From Pseudomonadota bacterium (lineage in GTDB: Bacteria; Pseudomonadota; Gammaproteobacteria; Acidiferrobacterales; Acidiferrobacteraceae), in contig JAJZZU010000039.1 of the NCBI GenBank assembly GCA_021797365.1, forward strand, positions 1 through 12,911: a DNA stretch of 12,911 nt. Reading direction: 5' to 3'. Position 1 is the stretch's first letter; each line of letters begins with the position of its first letter. A program made the position numbers and the translations under genes. Below, piece by piece: positions 4,677 to 11,768 of the stretch. The notes beneath the pieces are model-generated. The model ran no database searches and had not been told where the DNA came from. It was given only the letters and a program-made list of their open reading frames with translations.

Positions 4677-5454
4677 CGGGGAGGGCCTGCGGTGAGAAGG
4701 GCGAGGCCCCGTTGCGCGTGCGCGTCCAGAGGTCGAGCAGTTGGCAGTGCAGACGCAGGGGAAGGGCCGCCCCCTCCGCACCCAGGGGACGGTAATGCGG
4801 CGCGCCGCCCGAGGCCCGGAAGACGATGTACACCGGAGACGCCTCGTACTCCACCGTGTAGGCGGTGCCGGGGCCGTACTGCGGGTCGGTGAGCGTCACC
4901 ATACCGCTGGAGGCGGTATAGGCGACGTCTTCGACGACACTGCGGGTGTTGGGGTCATAGACCCGCACGGCGCCGCTGGAGGCCAGAGAGAGCGACTGCT
5001 GATAAGGCAGCGTCATATCACGGCCCATGACGAGCGTGGTGTTGAACCGCTGGCGGGCCTGGACCTCTAGGAAGGCGTCAAAGACCGAGGCCTGTTGCCA
5101 GACCTGCGTTTCGGAGGGTGGGATCGTAATAACAGGATTCCCTGTCCAGACGCCCCCCTCCGTGGAGTTCATCGTCGATCCGGGCTCCGGGCCGAAGTTC
5201 GTGCGCCCGATATGTGTGAGCAGTCCGAAGAAAGGGGCGGCAAACGCATCCCAGTACACTCCCCGGCCGCCGCACGAGGAACAGCCAGGGTCGGGTGATC
5301 CCGGCACGTCGGTGTTGCCTAAAGTACACGGACATTGGTGCCCCTTGGCCCATTGGAGCTCGACCCCGTACTGGCCTATGAGGGCGCTGAAGGGGCTTCC
5401 CGGCAGCACATAAGGGGAAGCCGGGGGGAAGAAGGGGCTGGTTCCGTTCGCCAT
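4666..5454 (-). CDS. Neck/head-tail connector protein with Cys4 zinc-ribbon-like motif
   Basis: A 262-residue protein starting MANGTSPFFP. Its ATG shares its A with the preceding stop (TAATG) and it has no clear Shine-Dalgarno, so translation is probably coupled. Residues 41-65 hold C41-x-C43 ... C58-x2-C61 followed by GGRG, a DnaJ-like or zinc-ribbon spacing that probably binds one zinc ion. The rest is beta-rich: a TTLVMGRDMTLPYQQSLSL strand pair, then AVRVYDPNTRSVVEDVAYTA, GMVTLTDPQYGPGTAYTVEY and VYIVFRA, a pattern common in structural beta-barrel proteins of virions. I place it among neck/adaptor proteins from its position between a connector-like gene and a gp10-like gene. I do not recognise a specific family. 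Confidence 0.55.
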   Translation of the reverse strand: MANGTSPFFPPASPYVLPGSPFSALIGQYGVELQWAKGHQCPCTLGNTDVPGSPDPGCSSCGGRGVYWDAFAAPFFGLLTHIGRTNFGPEPGSTMNSTEGGVWTGNPVITIPPSETQVWQQASVFDAFLEVQARQRFNTTLVMGRDMTLPYQQSLSLASSGAVRVYDPNTRSVVEDVAYTASSGMVTLTDPQYGPGTAYTVEYEASPVYIVFRASGGAPHYRPLGAEGAALPLRLHCQLLDLWTRTRNGASPFSPQALPGGL

Positions 5455-6437
5455 TAGAGGGTAATCATCTGCGGGCCGGTGATCTTATTGAACACCAGCT
5501 GGAGGAGGTCCTGGCGCATCTTCGTCCAGTATTCTATGAGCCCCGAGTAGGCCCCTTTGTCGCTCCACTTGGTTGAATACTGGAGGCCGTCCACGGTGAT
5601 GCCGTACTCCTTCGCGCCGTAGTTGATCGTGCCCTGCACAGTGGACAGTGCCTGAATGGCGGCTTGTGCTAATACAAGCTGCTTCACAAAGCTAAAGCGG
5701 CTGTTGTAGTCCGATGATTCGAGGCCCGCCGTATATTGGAACCAGAGGCCACCAGGAACAGACTCGGCGAACCCCATGAAAGCTAATTGCATAGCAAACA
5801 GGGGGAGCATCTGGACGTTCGCTGCGGGCACCAAGCGCACCAAACCGAAATCATGATCCTCGACGTACCACGTCGGCGGGACGCGAAAGAAGTCATTGAG
5901 CAGCGGATAGATATAGGCGATGTTCTTCACCGCCGTGTACGCCCCGGTATAGAACTCGGCGACCTTGATCGGTCGATAGCGCAAGGACTGCGCCATCCAC
6001 CCTTCGTCCTGCGCGCGCGTGAAGAAGAAATCGTAGGCGGCGTCCTCTAAGTCATAATCCACGCCGAGCGTCTGGACCTGCCCCACGCCCGACACCTGTA
6101 GGCCGGTCGCCAAGGTGGCCGCGGGTTGCCGCGTCGGCGGACTCGCCACCCAGGTGAGCGTCAAAAGCAGGCCGGTCTCCTGCTCCACCCAGTCCTCCGC
6201 CCAGCGTATCCATTGCAACAGCGTCGTGTCAGGGATCGGAATCGGTGGGTTGCCGTACACCTGGATCGGCACGCCGGTAAAGGACTTCAGATCGGCCGGC
6301 ATCAGTCCCGTTTTGGTCGGCGCGCCGGAGGGGTAAGTCACAACAGACGGCGCGGCCAGATTCGATCGGTCCCACGTCCAGATGGCCTTCGTAGGGACGA
6401 GCGGCGCGTCGGTGTTGCTCTGCATCAATTCCGGCAT
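5454..6437 (-). CDS. Head-tail connector/adaptor protein
   Basis: A 327-residue protein starting MPELMQSNTD, preceded by GAGG nine bases before the ATG and lying three bases after the stop of the 118-aa gene. Residues 71-92 (TTLLQWIRWAEDWVEQETGL) form an amphipathic helix of the kind found at the start of gp6-like head-tail connectors, which typically read W-I-x2-A-E-x2-V-E-x2-T-G. The middle contains aromatic strands (YDLEDAAYDFFFTRAQ, WYVEDHDFGLVRLVPA). The C-terminal third is helical and ends in a segment rich in tyrosine and glutamine. At 327 residues it is far longer than gp6-like connectors (about 100), so it may be an enlarged adaptor. It would sit on the portal ring, below the capsid. 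Confidence in the broad role comes from motif plus position. Confidence 0.58.
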   Translation of the reverse strand: MPELMQSNTDAPLVPTKAIWTWDRSNLAAPSVVTYPSGAPTKTGLMPADLKSFTGVPIQVYGNPPIPIPDTTLLQWIRWAEDWVEQETGLLLTLTWVASPPTRQPAATLATGLQVSGVGQVQTLGVDYDLEDAAYDFFFTRAQDEGWMAQSLRYRPIKVAEFYTGAYTAVKNIAYIYPLLNDFFRVPPTWYVEDHDFGLVRLVPAANVQMLPLFAMQLAFMGFAESVPGGLWFQYTAGLESSDYNSRFSFVKQLVLAQAAIQALSTVQGTINYGAKEYGITVDGLQYSTKWSDKGAYSGLIEYWTKMRQDLLQLVFNKITGPQMITL

Positions 6438-6440
6438 GGA

Positions 6441-6797
6441 CTAGCGCCTCTTCTTCGAGGAAAGGTTCTTGCCCCGCCCAATGAAAGAGGGGGGGTCCAG
6501 GGGATCAACGGGGGGCACCTTCTTCTCCGCGGGCCTCTCGACTACGGGGGGCGGAACAGGCGCGGGCGGCGGCGCAGGGGCTGACTCCGGGGGAGCGGAT
6601 ACGACGCGGCCCATTGCCTCCACCAGGACATCGTGATGGCGAAGCAGCGCCGGAAGATCCGCGATCTCGCCGGTAGAGACAAAGTGCGACCCTCGCCAGA
6701 CAAAGCGCGTGCCTTCCAGGGCCATGACCAGGCGGCCCATGCGGCGCCACCGATTATGGAGGTCGGAGGCTGGTTTAATCGTTGCGTGATAGTGCAT
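6441..6797 (-). CDS. Small protein with proline-rich linker and basic tail (118 aa)
   Basis: Starts MHYHATIKPASDLHNRWRRM; AGGGG nine bases before the ATG is a usable ribosome-binding site. Residues 1-65 form a compact head with a RFVWRGSHFV hairpin and a helix (LPALLRHHDVLVEAM). Residues 66-104 are a linker dominated by proline and alanine (SAPAPPPAPVPPPVVERP), and the protein ends in a basic patch (GRGKNLSSKKRR). I do not recognise the family. It lies between the HNH island and the connector gene, three bases before the latter, so it belongs to the virion operon. Its position after the capsid gene would suit a head-completion or decoration protein with a flexible tether, but that is context only. 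Confidence 0.6.
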   Translation of the reverse strand: MHYHATIKPASDLHNRWRRMGRLVMALEGTRFVWRGSHFVSTGEIADLPALLRHHDVLVEAMGRVVSAPPESAPAPPPAPVPPPVVERPAEKKVPPVDPLDPPSFIGRGKNLSSKKRR

Positions 6798-6849
6798 GGC
6801 GGGCCGCCCCTAGCGAGAGTTTCCTCAGTGAATAGTATCACAAAGGCGA

Positions 6850-8550
6850 TTAGGCCACCGTTTCGGGGGTCCAGACATATCGCCGAAGGGGCAACCCTGC
6901 CAAGCGGTAATACCCATTGAACCGCGCATTTTCGTACTCCGTGGCCTGCGGGTCGTAGTAGGCCAGGAAATCCTTCATATCCCGCTTCATGAATGTCATT
7001 CGATGGAATAGCCCCGCAGGGCCTACATACCCCGGATGCGGAAGGGTATCCCCCATGCACGCAAAGCCTACCCCCTCGGCCGTTTTGCCCGAGGCATACC
7101 GCGTGTCGGAATACGAAAGGATGGGCAGGTTCTCAGGGTTATATCGGGCTGCAAAATACTTGAACATCTTCGAGAGGCCGCCCAAGATGCACCCCCTAAA
7201 CGCCATGCGCGTGAACTCGATCTGCGCCTGTCCTATGCGGAAGGCGGAAACCCCCAATATGTCGTCCCCCTGGGTGAGCCCTAAATAGACCGATGACGAC
7301 GTGAACCCTTGCAGGTGGTACTTTTCAAGGAACGCCTTCGCTGCTTCTGAAGGGAGTTCTATGATGTCCAGCTTATGCGCTGAGATGGGCTTGTGCTGCC
7401 GCAGTCGGGACGCGACCATAGAAAGGACGGCCTCTCTCCTCTGCGCCCACTCCCAATCAAAGAACAGCATGGCTTCAGGATCTTTGGCCTTCTGCTCCAT
7501 GAGAGCCAGCGTAGAGTTCATCGTCGCCCGGTCTGATATCTGAAAGGTTGATATTATGCGCGCAGGAGTTCCTTCTAATTCAGGAACATCTAGGAACAGC
7601 GACCGAGCTTCTTGAACCTTTGGGCGCCACTCCTTCCAAAGGATTTTGCCCCCCTTCCGCATGTTGCATTCCGGGCACGACAAAACGATATTAAACGCCG
7701 CGTGCGCCCCATCGCGCGCAACGGGAACGATGTGCTCGACATGCGTATCCTGTGTGGCGGGCCCAAAAGGGCGGTTACAGTAATAGCAAGCCTCCTGCTG
7801 CCATACCCGAAGGAAGCGCACATGGGACGCTAAGTCAAACGACTCCACGGTTTGGTTACGCTCACGAAGCCGCCGACGGTGCTCGCGGGCACGGTAGACC
7901 TCAGGGCGCTTCGCGCGGTCCTCCCGTGTCTCACGGTTCCTGCCTGTCGCCCTGCGCGCCTCATTGCTCCTTTGGCGGTAGGCAGCGTATTGCTCTTCCC
8001 CCATCTTTAACTGCTGGTACGCTGCACGTCGACGTTCTTTTTGTATAGGTGTCGTCTGAAAGGTACGCATATAGCGGCGGTATGCCTCTCTCTGCTCGGG
8101 GGTTCTGTTATCGCGCCGCTCTTTAGCTTCCGCTGCTATGCGCGCGCGAAGGGCCGCGTCGGCAGCATAACGCGCGCGACCCGCTAGGGATCGCTTAAGG
8201 GCGTAATCATCCGCACGTTTCGTAGGATGCGTCTTTCGGTACTCTCGAAGGTAGGCGGCGTTTTCCTCCCGGTGCGCCTCCTGAAACTCCTTCATGTACT
8301 CCTTTTTGTGTTGCTTACGGCAATCTATACACCGCAAAGGGTTCGTGCGCTTTTTGGAAAACTTCTCAGGGGGAAGGGTCTGCTGACACGACGTGCAGAA
8401 CAGCGGCACATTGCGCTGCGCCGCCGTCCTCTCTTTGCGCTTGGCCGCCGCGCACTCGCGGCAATGCCCTTGGAGGCCGTCGTAACTGGTGCGGTTCTTG
8501 TTGAAAGAGTCTTCCGGTAGATCCTGGCAACAGATGGCGCAATGCTTCAT
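6850..8550 (-). CDS. Large HNH endonuclease with two N-terminal zinc ribbons, homing-type
   Basis: A 566-residue protein starting MKHCAICCQDLPEDSFNKNR with GAGG seven bases before the ATG. Domains in order: zinc ribbon 1 (C4/C7 with C30/C33, in the 'DGLQGHCRECA' pattern common at the start of phage HNH proteins); zinc ribbon 2 (C52/C55 with C74/C77); a very basic helical region (about 80-235) likely to lie on DNA; the HNH nuclease (C255-x2-C258, H270-V-E-H273, N287, C292-x2-C295-N), complete in its catalytic and zinc residues; and a C-terminal domain (about 390-566) with YHLQGFTSSSVYLGL, GGLSKMFKYFAARY, SYSDTRYASGKTAEGVGF and a HRMTFMK end. That last block recurs on phage homing-type proteins; its fold may be GNAT-like (my inference). 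It has its own promoter and sits directly behind the capsid gene terminator, as expected of a free-standing homing endonuclease gene next to a conserved target. Confidence 0.9.
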   Translation of the reverse strand: MKHCAICCQDLPEDSFNKNRTSYDGLQGHCRECAAAKRKERTAAQRNVPLFCTSCQQTLPPEKFSKKRTNPLRCIDCRKQHKKEYMKEFQEAHREENAAYLREYRKTHPTKRADDYALKRSLAGRARYAADAALRARIAAEAKERRDNRTPEQREAYRRYMRTFQTTPIQKERRRAAYQQLKMGEEQYAAYRQRSNEARRATGRNRETREDRAKRPEVYRAREHRRRLRERNQTVESFDLASHVRFLRVWQQEACYYCNRPFGPATQDTHVEHIVPVARDGAHAAFNIVLSCPECNMRKGGKILWKEWRPKVQEARSLFLDVPELEGTPARIISTFQISDRATMNSTLALMEQKAKDPEAMLFFDWEWAQRREAVLSMVASRLRQHKPISAHKLDIIELPSEAAKAFLEKYHLQGFTSSSVYLGLTQGDDILGVSAFRIGQAQIEFTRMAFRGCILGGLSKMFKYFAARYNPENLPILSYSDTRYASGKTAEGVGFACMGDTLPHPGYVGPAGLFHRMTFMKRDMKDFLAYYDPQATEYENARFNGYYRLAGLPLRRYVWTPETVA

Positions 8551-8579
8551 GTGGGTGCCTCATTGACTGTACGGACTGA

Positions 8580-8609
8580 ACATTAACACGGATATGATTA
8601 TTACGTCAA
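8580..8609 (-). promoter_or_regulatory. Promoter of the HNH endonuclease gene
   Basis: On the minus strand, -35 TTGACG (8609-8604, five of six), an 18-base spacer, and -10 TAATGT (8585-8580, three of six) preceded by TG one base upstream, an extended -10. The surrounding sequence is notably A+T-rich for this window. Initiation near 8573 gives a leader of about 23 bases carrying the GAGG. It lies between the capsid terminator and the HNH ATG, so the gene is independently transcribed. Confidence 0.58.
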
Positions 8610-8627
8610 CTTTTATTTTCAGGGCGC

Positions 8628-8651
8628 AAAAAAGGGCCTCCGAAGAGGCCC
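8628..8651 (-). terminator. Intrinsic terminator after the major capsid gene
   Basis: On the minus strand GGGCCTC-TTCG-GAGGCCC followed by six T residues: a perfect seven-pair stem with a C(UUCG)G tetraloop, 21 bases after the capsid stop. This is a textbook rho-independent terminator and would make the capsid message the end of an abundant head transcript. Confidence 0.93.
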
Positions 8652-8672
8652 TATTGATAGTGGCTGCTAACC

Positions 8673-10463
8673 CTAAGCGTTCGTGCTTAGCGGGTTCCAG
8701 TCGGCTGTGGTAGGCACATAGTTCCGGATCGCGGCATGGAACTTCGGGACTTTCAACCGGATTGCGCCGATCATTGCTACCGCCCACGGCATGTACAGGC
8801 TCTGAGCAAACAGCTCAATTTTAGTCAGGGGGAGCAGGTACCGGAAGTCGATCGCGTCGTCCTCTTCGTCCATGTCCAGAAGGAACAGAGTGTCCGATCC
8901 CGGAATATGGGCATTGAGGTCGGTGAACGTCACCGCCGTGGACCCGTTGCCGATCACGTCGCCGATGTACCGGAACGCCGAAGGAGCCGCCGGGGTCGTG
9001 TTGTATCCCAAGCCAGACCGGAACACCCGGAACGCCGTCATGTCGTTGGCGGCCGGAGGGTTGATGGTCAACTGGTACGCGCCGCCCGCTGCGATACCGG
9101 AGGTAGCCGCCGTGTAAGTCAGCGTGGACTCGTTCATGCTCGAATCCGTCGAGGCCACCGCGTAGGTGTAGATACCGCTGGAAGCGACGTAGTTGGTCGT
9201 CCACTCACTGCCACTGGTGCCCGTCGCCCCCGGAGCCAGCACGGCTACGGTCACAGAGGCCGGCGGAGTCGGGTTGGAGGTCGTGGCCGGCGAGGTGTTG
9301 GTCTCGCTGTACACAATACTCGCAGCGGGCTTGTCGCGCGCCGTGATGAAGATGTCGATCGGGAACTGGATGTCGCCGAAGCGGGTCTTCATCCCCTGCA
9401 AATCGCCGTTGACGATGATGCCCGACAGGCCCGACTGAAAGCGGGTGAGGTCGTTCACCACGTTGTTCAACTGCGTGGTCACGAGGCTCTGAAGGTCCGA
9501 AATGGCTCCAGGCGACATGAACGCATGCGTGATCTGACCGTAGGTGCGGAACTTCGTCACCTGACCGGCCACTTCGTAGATCATGTTGAACAGGGTCTGC
9601 TCGTTGCTCCAGCCTTTGGACGAATTTGCCGAGGCGAACTTCTGGAAGTCGAAGATGTTCTCCGCAGGCAGGGAGTAGTAGATCCCCTGGTACACGTTGG
9701 GGTAGATCGCCGGGTTGCCCCAGTAGTTGGCCCAGTTGATGGACTCCAACACGGTGAGCGCGGCGTTCGTGTTTTCCTGCTCCTCGATGTTGACGAAGGA
9801 GTTCTGCGCGGCCAAGGCGGTCGTGATCGCACGGCCATCCAAGGCCATCTTGAGCGTGATGCTCTTCAACTCGTACTGGCCGGCGCTGGTGCTCAAAGAC
9901 CCCTGCGAGACGCTGGAGTAGTTCGCAAACGCACCAGAAGGCAGCGGGCCGCCGGTCGCATTCGCATACGCCCAGTAGTCCACAACCTGGAAGGCCGCGG
10001 TCTTGTTCAAGCACTGGTAGAGCGTGAAGCTCGAAGGCCGCACGGTGCCGCGCGCCATGCGCACGTCCAGTGAGACGTAGCCCAGCGACTGACCCCCGGT
10101 GATCTGGGAGAAGTTGGTCAGCGTGCCCACGTCCAGATCCGCCTTCATGATGGCCTGGTTGGGATACGCCTTCTTCACTTCCGCCATGGTGGGGAAGGAC
10201 TTCGCCCGCGGCGCCCGGCGGAACATCGCCGAGCGAGCGTTGGCCCGAGCCATCATCGGCTCGAAGCGGCTCTTGATCAACTCCTGGCCCGCAGAGGTCT
10301 GAGCCGAACGCACATGATGCGCCAGGCCCATTCCGATGGGATGCTCGGCCACGGGGCCGAGAACCCGCATCAGCGAGTCCATCGCCTTGGCGGTCTCAAA
10401 GGCCATCGCCTGCGGATTGATATCCGAGGGGCTGAGTTGGTATGTCCGAACGGCAGCAGTCAT
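8673..10463 (-). CDS. Major capsid protein with Ig/FN3-like insertion domain
   Basis: A 596-residue protein starting MTAAVRTYQLSPSDINPQAM; GGGGA eight bases before the ATG is the ribosome-binding site, and the gene follows the scaffold stop by 14 bases. Features of HK97-fold capsid proteins are seen: an N-terminal helical arm, a long central region with TFLNMIYEVAGQVTKF-like helix and AFMSPGAISDLQSLVTTQLN, and PIDIFITARD leading to the late part. The C-terminal block (about 530-596: DFRYLLPLTKIELFAQSLYM, then IGAIRLKVPKFHAAIRNYVP) reads as the usual closing strands. Between them, residues about 386-525 are a Ser/Thr/Gly/Pro-rich beta domain: SGIYTYAVASTDSSMNESTL, then TAFRVFRSGLG and STAVTFTDLN, which fits an FN3/Ig-like insertion exposed on the capsid surface. 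Order after protease and scaffold, and the strong terminator behind it, agree with a major structural product. Confidence 0.82.
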   Translation of the reverse strand: MTAAVRTYQLSPSDINPQAMAFETAKAMDSLMRVLGPVAEHPIGMGLAHHVRSAQTSAGQELIKSRFEPMMARANARSAMFRRAPRAKSFPTMAEVKKAYPNQAIMKADLDVGTLTNFSQITGGQSLGYVSLDVRMARGTVRPSSFTLYQCLNKTAAFQVVDYWAYANATGGPLPSGAFANYSSVSQGSLSTSAGQYELKSITLKMALDGRAITTALAAQNSFVNIEEQENTNAALTVLESINWANYWGNPAIYPNVYQGIYYSLPAENIFDFQKFASANSSKGWSNEQTLFNMIYEVAGQVTKFRTYGQITHAFMSPGAISDLQSLVTTQLNNVVNDLTRFQSGLSGIIVNGDLQGMKTRFGDIQFPIDIFITARDKPAASIVYSETNTSPATTSNPTPPASVTVAVLAPGATGTSGSEWTTNYVASSGIYTYAVASTDSSMNESTLTYTAATSGIAAGGAYQLTINPPAANDMTAFRVFRSGLGYNTTPAAPSAFRYIGDVIGNGSTAVTFTDLNAHIPGSDTLFLLDMDEEDDAIDFRYLLPLTKIELFAQSLYMPWAVAMIGAIRLKVPKFHAAIRNYVPTTADWNPLSTNA

Positions 10464-10477
10464 GGTCTTCGTCCCCT

Positions 10478-11659
10478 TTAAGCGGCTACGCTAAACAACT
10501 GTTGAACCGCGCCGCTGGATTTGGCAATCTCGCCCAGCGCCACGCTCATATCCATCTTCCCTTCCTGCGCCGCCCGGAGGTGGCTCACGATATTCAGGGC
10601 CCGTTGCGAGTCGATTTCACTCAACTCCTCGTTGTCCAAGGCGTCCTGCACCTTGTCCATACGCGCCTTCACGAGCGCGTTGAGATCGCTCTTTTGCAAG
10701 GAGGGTGGTACGGCTAGCCCTTTAGACTGGCCGGCCAATACCTCGAAGAGGCTCTTCAAGCTCATGTTGATTGGTTCGAGCGCGGCCTGAAGCGCCGCCT
10801 TGCCTACGGCGTCGCCGGTGGTAGCAGCAGCAGCCGCTTTCGCAGCCGCTTCGGCCTTCGCGACTTCATCCTTTTCGCGCTGGGCCTTCTCAACTTCGGT
10901 CTCCGCTTTCACGACGCCGAGCTTCTCAAGAGTCGCCGCAATCGCTGTCTCCAGCGCCTTGGCCGCCGCTGCGTCCTGGTTGCCCGTCTCCGGGTCTTCC
11001 TTCGGCGCCTGGTTGTGGCCTTCGGCGGCCTTGATGGATGCATGGAGATCCTTCACACGCTTGGTGAGGGACTTGAGTAAGGAGCGGGCCTTCTCGACCT
11101 CTTCCTCATCTTCGTCCTCATCCTCGGCCTTCAGGATGGCCGCCTTCGCCACGCTCAAAGCCTTCTCGGCGCGCTCCAGATTCTCGGCGCGCTCGTCCTT
11201 GTCTTCATCCTCGTCCACTTCGGACTTGCCGATGATCTTGCGGGCCTTCTTGAGACTCGTCTGCGCCTTCTCGATCAGGGTGTCGCCGGTGCCTTCGCCT
11301 TCGTCGGTCGCCCCTTTGGAGAGATAAGTGGTAATGGCCGCCAGGGTCTTGCCCTGCTCGGTCAGCGCCTTACCGACCGCGCCCAGGCGCTTGTCGATAT
11401 GACGATTGAAGCGGATGTACTCTTCGGTGATGGCCTGTTGCTTGGCGGGGTCCGAATACTCACGGATCATGCGCACGGCGCCTTCACCACTGGCCGCCTG
11501 CGTGGGGCCGAAGGGGATCTGCTCGCCGCCCGGCACGCGATGCTCGTCGTCGGTGTAGTCCTCGACGAAATTCTCGAACTCCGTCTCGGGGACGGCCTTG
11601 GCGCTGCGCATGAACGCCTTCATGAAATCTACGAATGTTTGCTTGCCTTTAGTAGCCAT
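10478..11659 (-). CDS. Probable capsid scaffold: acidic, alanine-rich coiled-coil protein
   Basis: I start this 393-residue protein at the ATG at 11659 (MATKGKQTFVDFMKAFMRSA): GGGAG lies 11 bases upstream. An ATG at 11668 is only two bases from the same GGGAG, and the open frame upstream to 11962 lies inside the protease gene and is rejected. The N-terminal ~65 residues are globular-looking (EFENFVEDYTDDEHRVPGGE). The middle (about 90-310) is a long helical, probably coiled-coil region with acidic runs (SEVDEDEDKDERAE and AEDEDEDEEEVEKA) alternating with lysine, then an Ala/Lys stretch (AKAEAAAKAAAAATTGD). The C-terminal ~80 residues are helical (ALVKARMDKVQDALDNEELS). Composition, absence of cysteine and location between prohead protease and capsid gene fit a scaffold that is digested during head maturation. 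No specific family is recognised. Confidence 0.65.
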   Translation of the reverse strand: MATKGKQTFVDFMKAFMRSAKAVPETEFENFVEDYTDDEHRVPGGEQIPFGPTQAASGEGAVRMIREYSDPAKQQAITEEYIRFNRHIDKRLGAVGKALTEQGKTLAAITTYLSKGATDEGEGTGDTLIEKAQTSLKKARKIIGKSEVDEDEDKDERAENLERAEKALSVAKAAILKAEDEDEDEEEVEKARSLLKSLTKRVKDLHASIKAAEGHNQAPKEDPETGNQDAAAAKALETAIAATLEKLGVVKAETEVEKAQREKDEVAKAEAAAKAAAAATTGDAVGKAALQAALEPINMSLKSLFEVLAGQSKGLAVPPSLQKSDLNALVKARMDKVQDALDNEELSEIDSQRALNIVSHLRAAQEGKMDMSVALGEIAKSSGAVQQLFSVAA

Positions 11660-11751
11660 GGCGGTCATGTCTCCCGAAATGTCGTGAAGAGGACGCATCC
11701 CCTTTCGCGTATTGAACCATACTCCGAAGAGCCGTCCTTTTTTGTAGTTTT

Positions 11752-11768
11752 TTAATAGGGTTGGCCTA
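11752..11768 (-). repeat. Copy 2 of a 17-base near-repeat at a gene end
   Basis: The plus strand reads TTAATAGGGTTGGCCTA, 15 of 17 identical to 1934-1950. On the minus strand it covers the last codons and the TAA stop of the protease gene and forms AATAGG-CCAAC-CCTATT, a six-pair stem, followed by A residues rather than T, so it is not a terminator. It stands at the upstream end of the 92-base gap before the scaffold gene. Confidence 0.4.

Noticed and set aside
4677..4781. N-terminal extension of the gp10-like protein to 4781
   Set aside because: The 35 extra codons lie inside the upstream neck gene and encode an Arg/Pro/Ser-rich stretch typical of an off-frame reading.
6798..6849. Promoter between the HNH gene and the 118-aa gene
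   Set aside because: Only a ribosome-binding site is visible in these 52 bases; no convincing -35/-10 pair.
8736..10073. Long plus-strand frame of 445 codons opposite the capsid gene
   Set aside because: It is exactly antisense to the capsid gene, extremely rich in Arg, His and Val, and has no domain. It is the product of GC-rich third positions on the real strand.
10800..11327. Plus-strand frame rich in Ser/Ala/Phe
   Set aside because: Antisense image of the Glu/Asp/Lys/Ala coiled coil of the scaffold gene; runs of serine mirror its acidic repeats.
11660..11751. AGGACG/CGTCCT arms and A-rich tracts as a terminator or promoter before the scaffold gene
   Set aside because: The arms are about 40 bases apart without a T-tract, and no -35/-10 pair with acceptable spacing was found.
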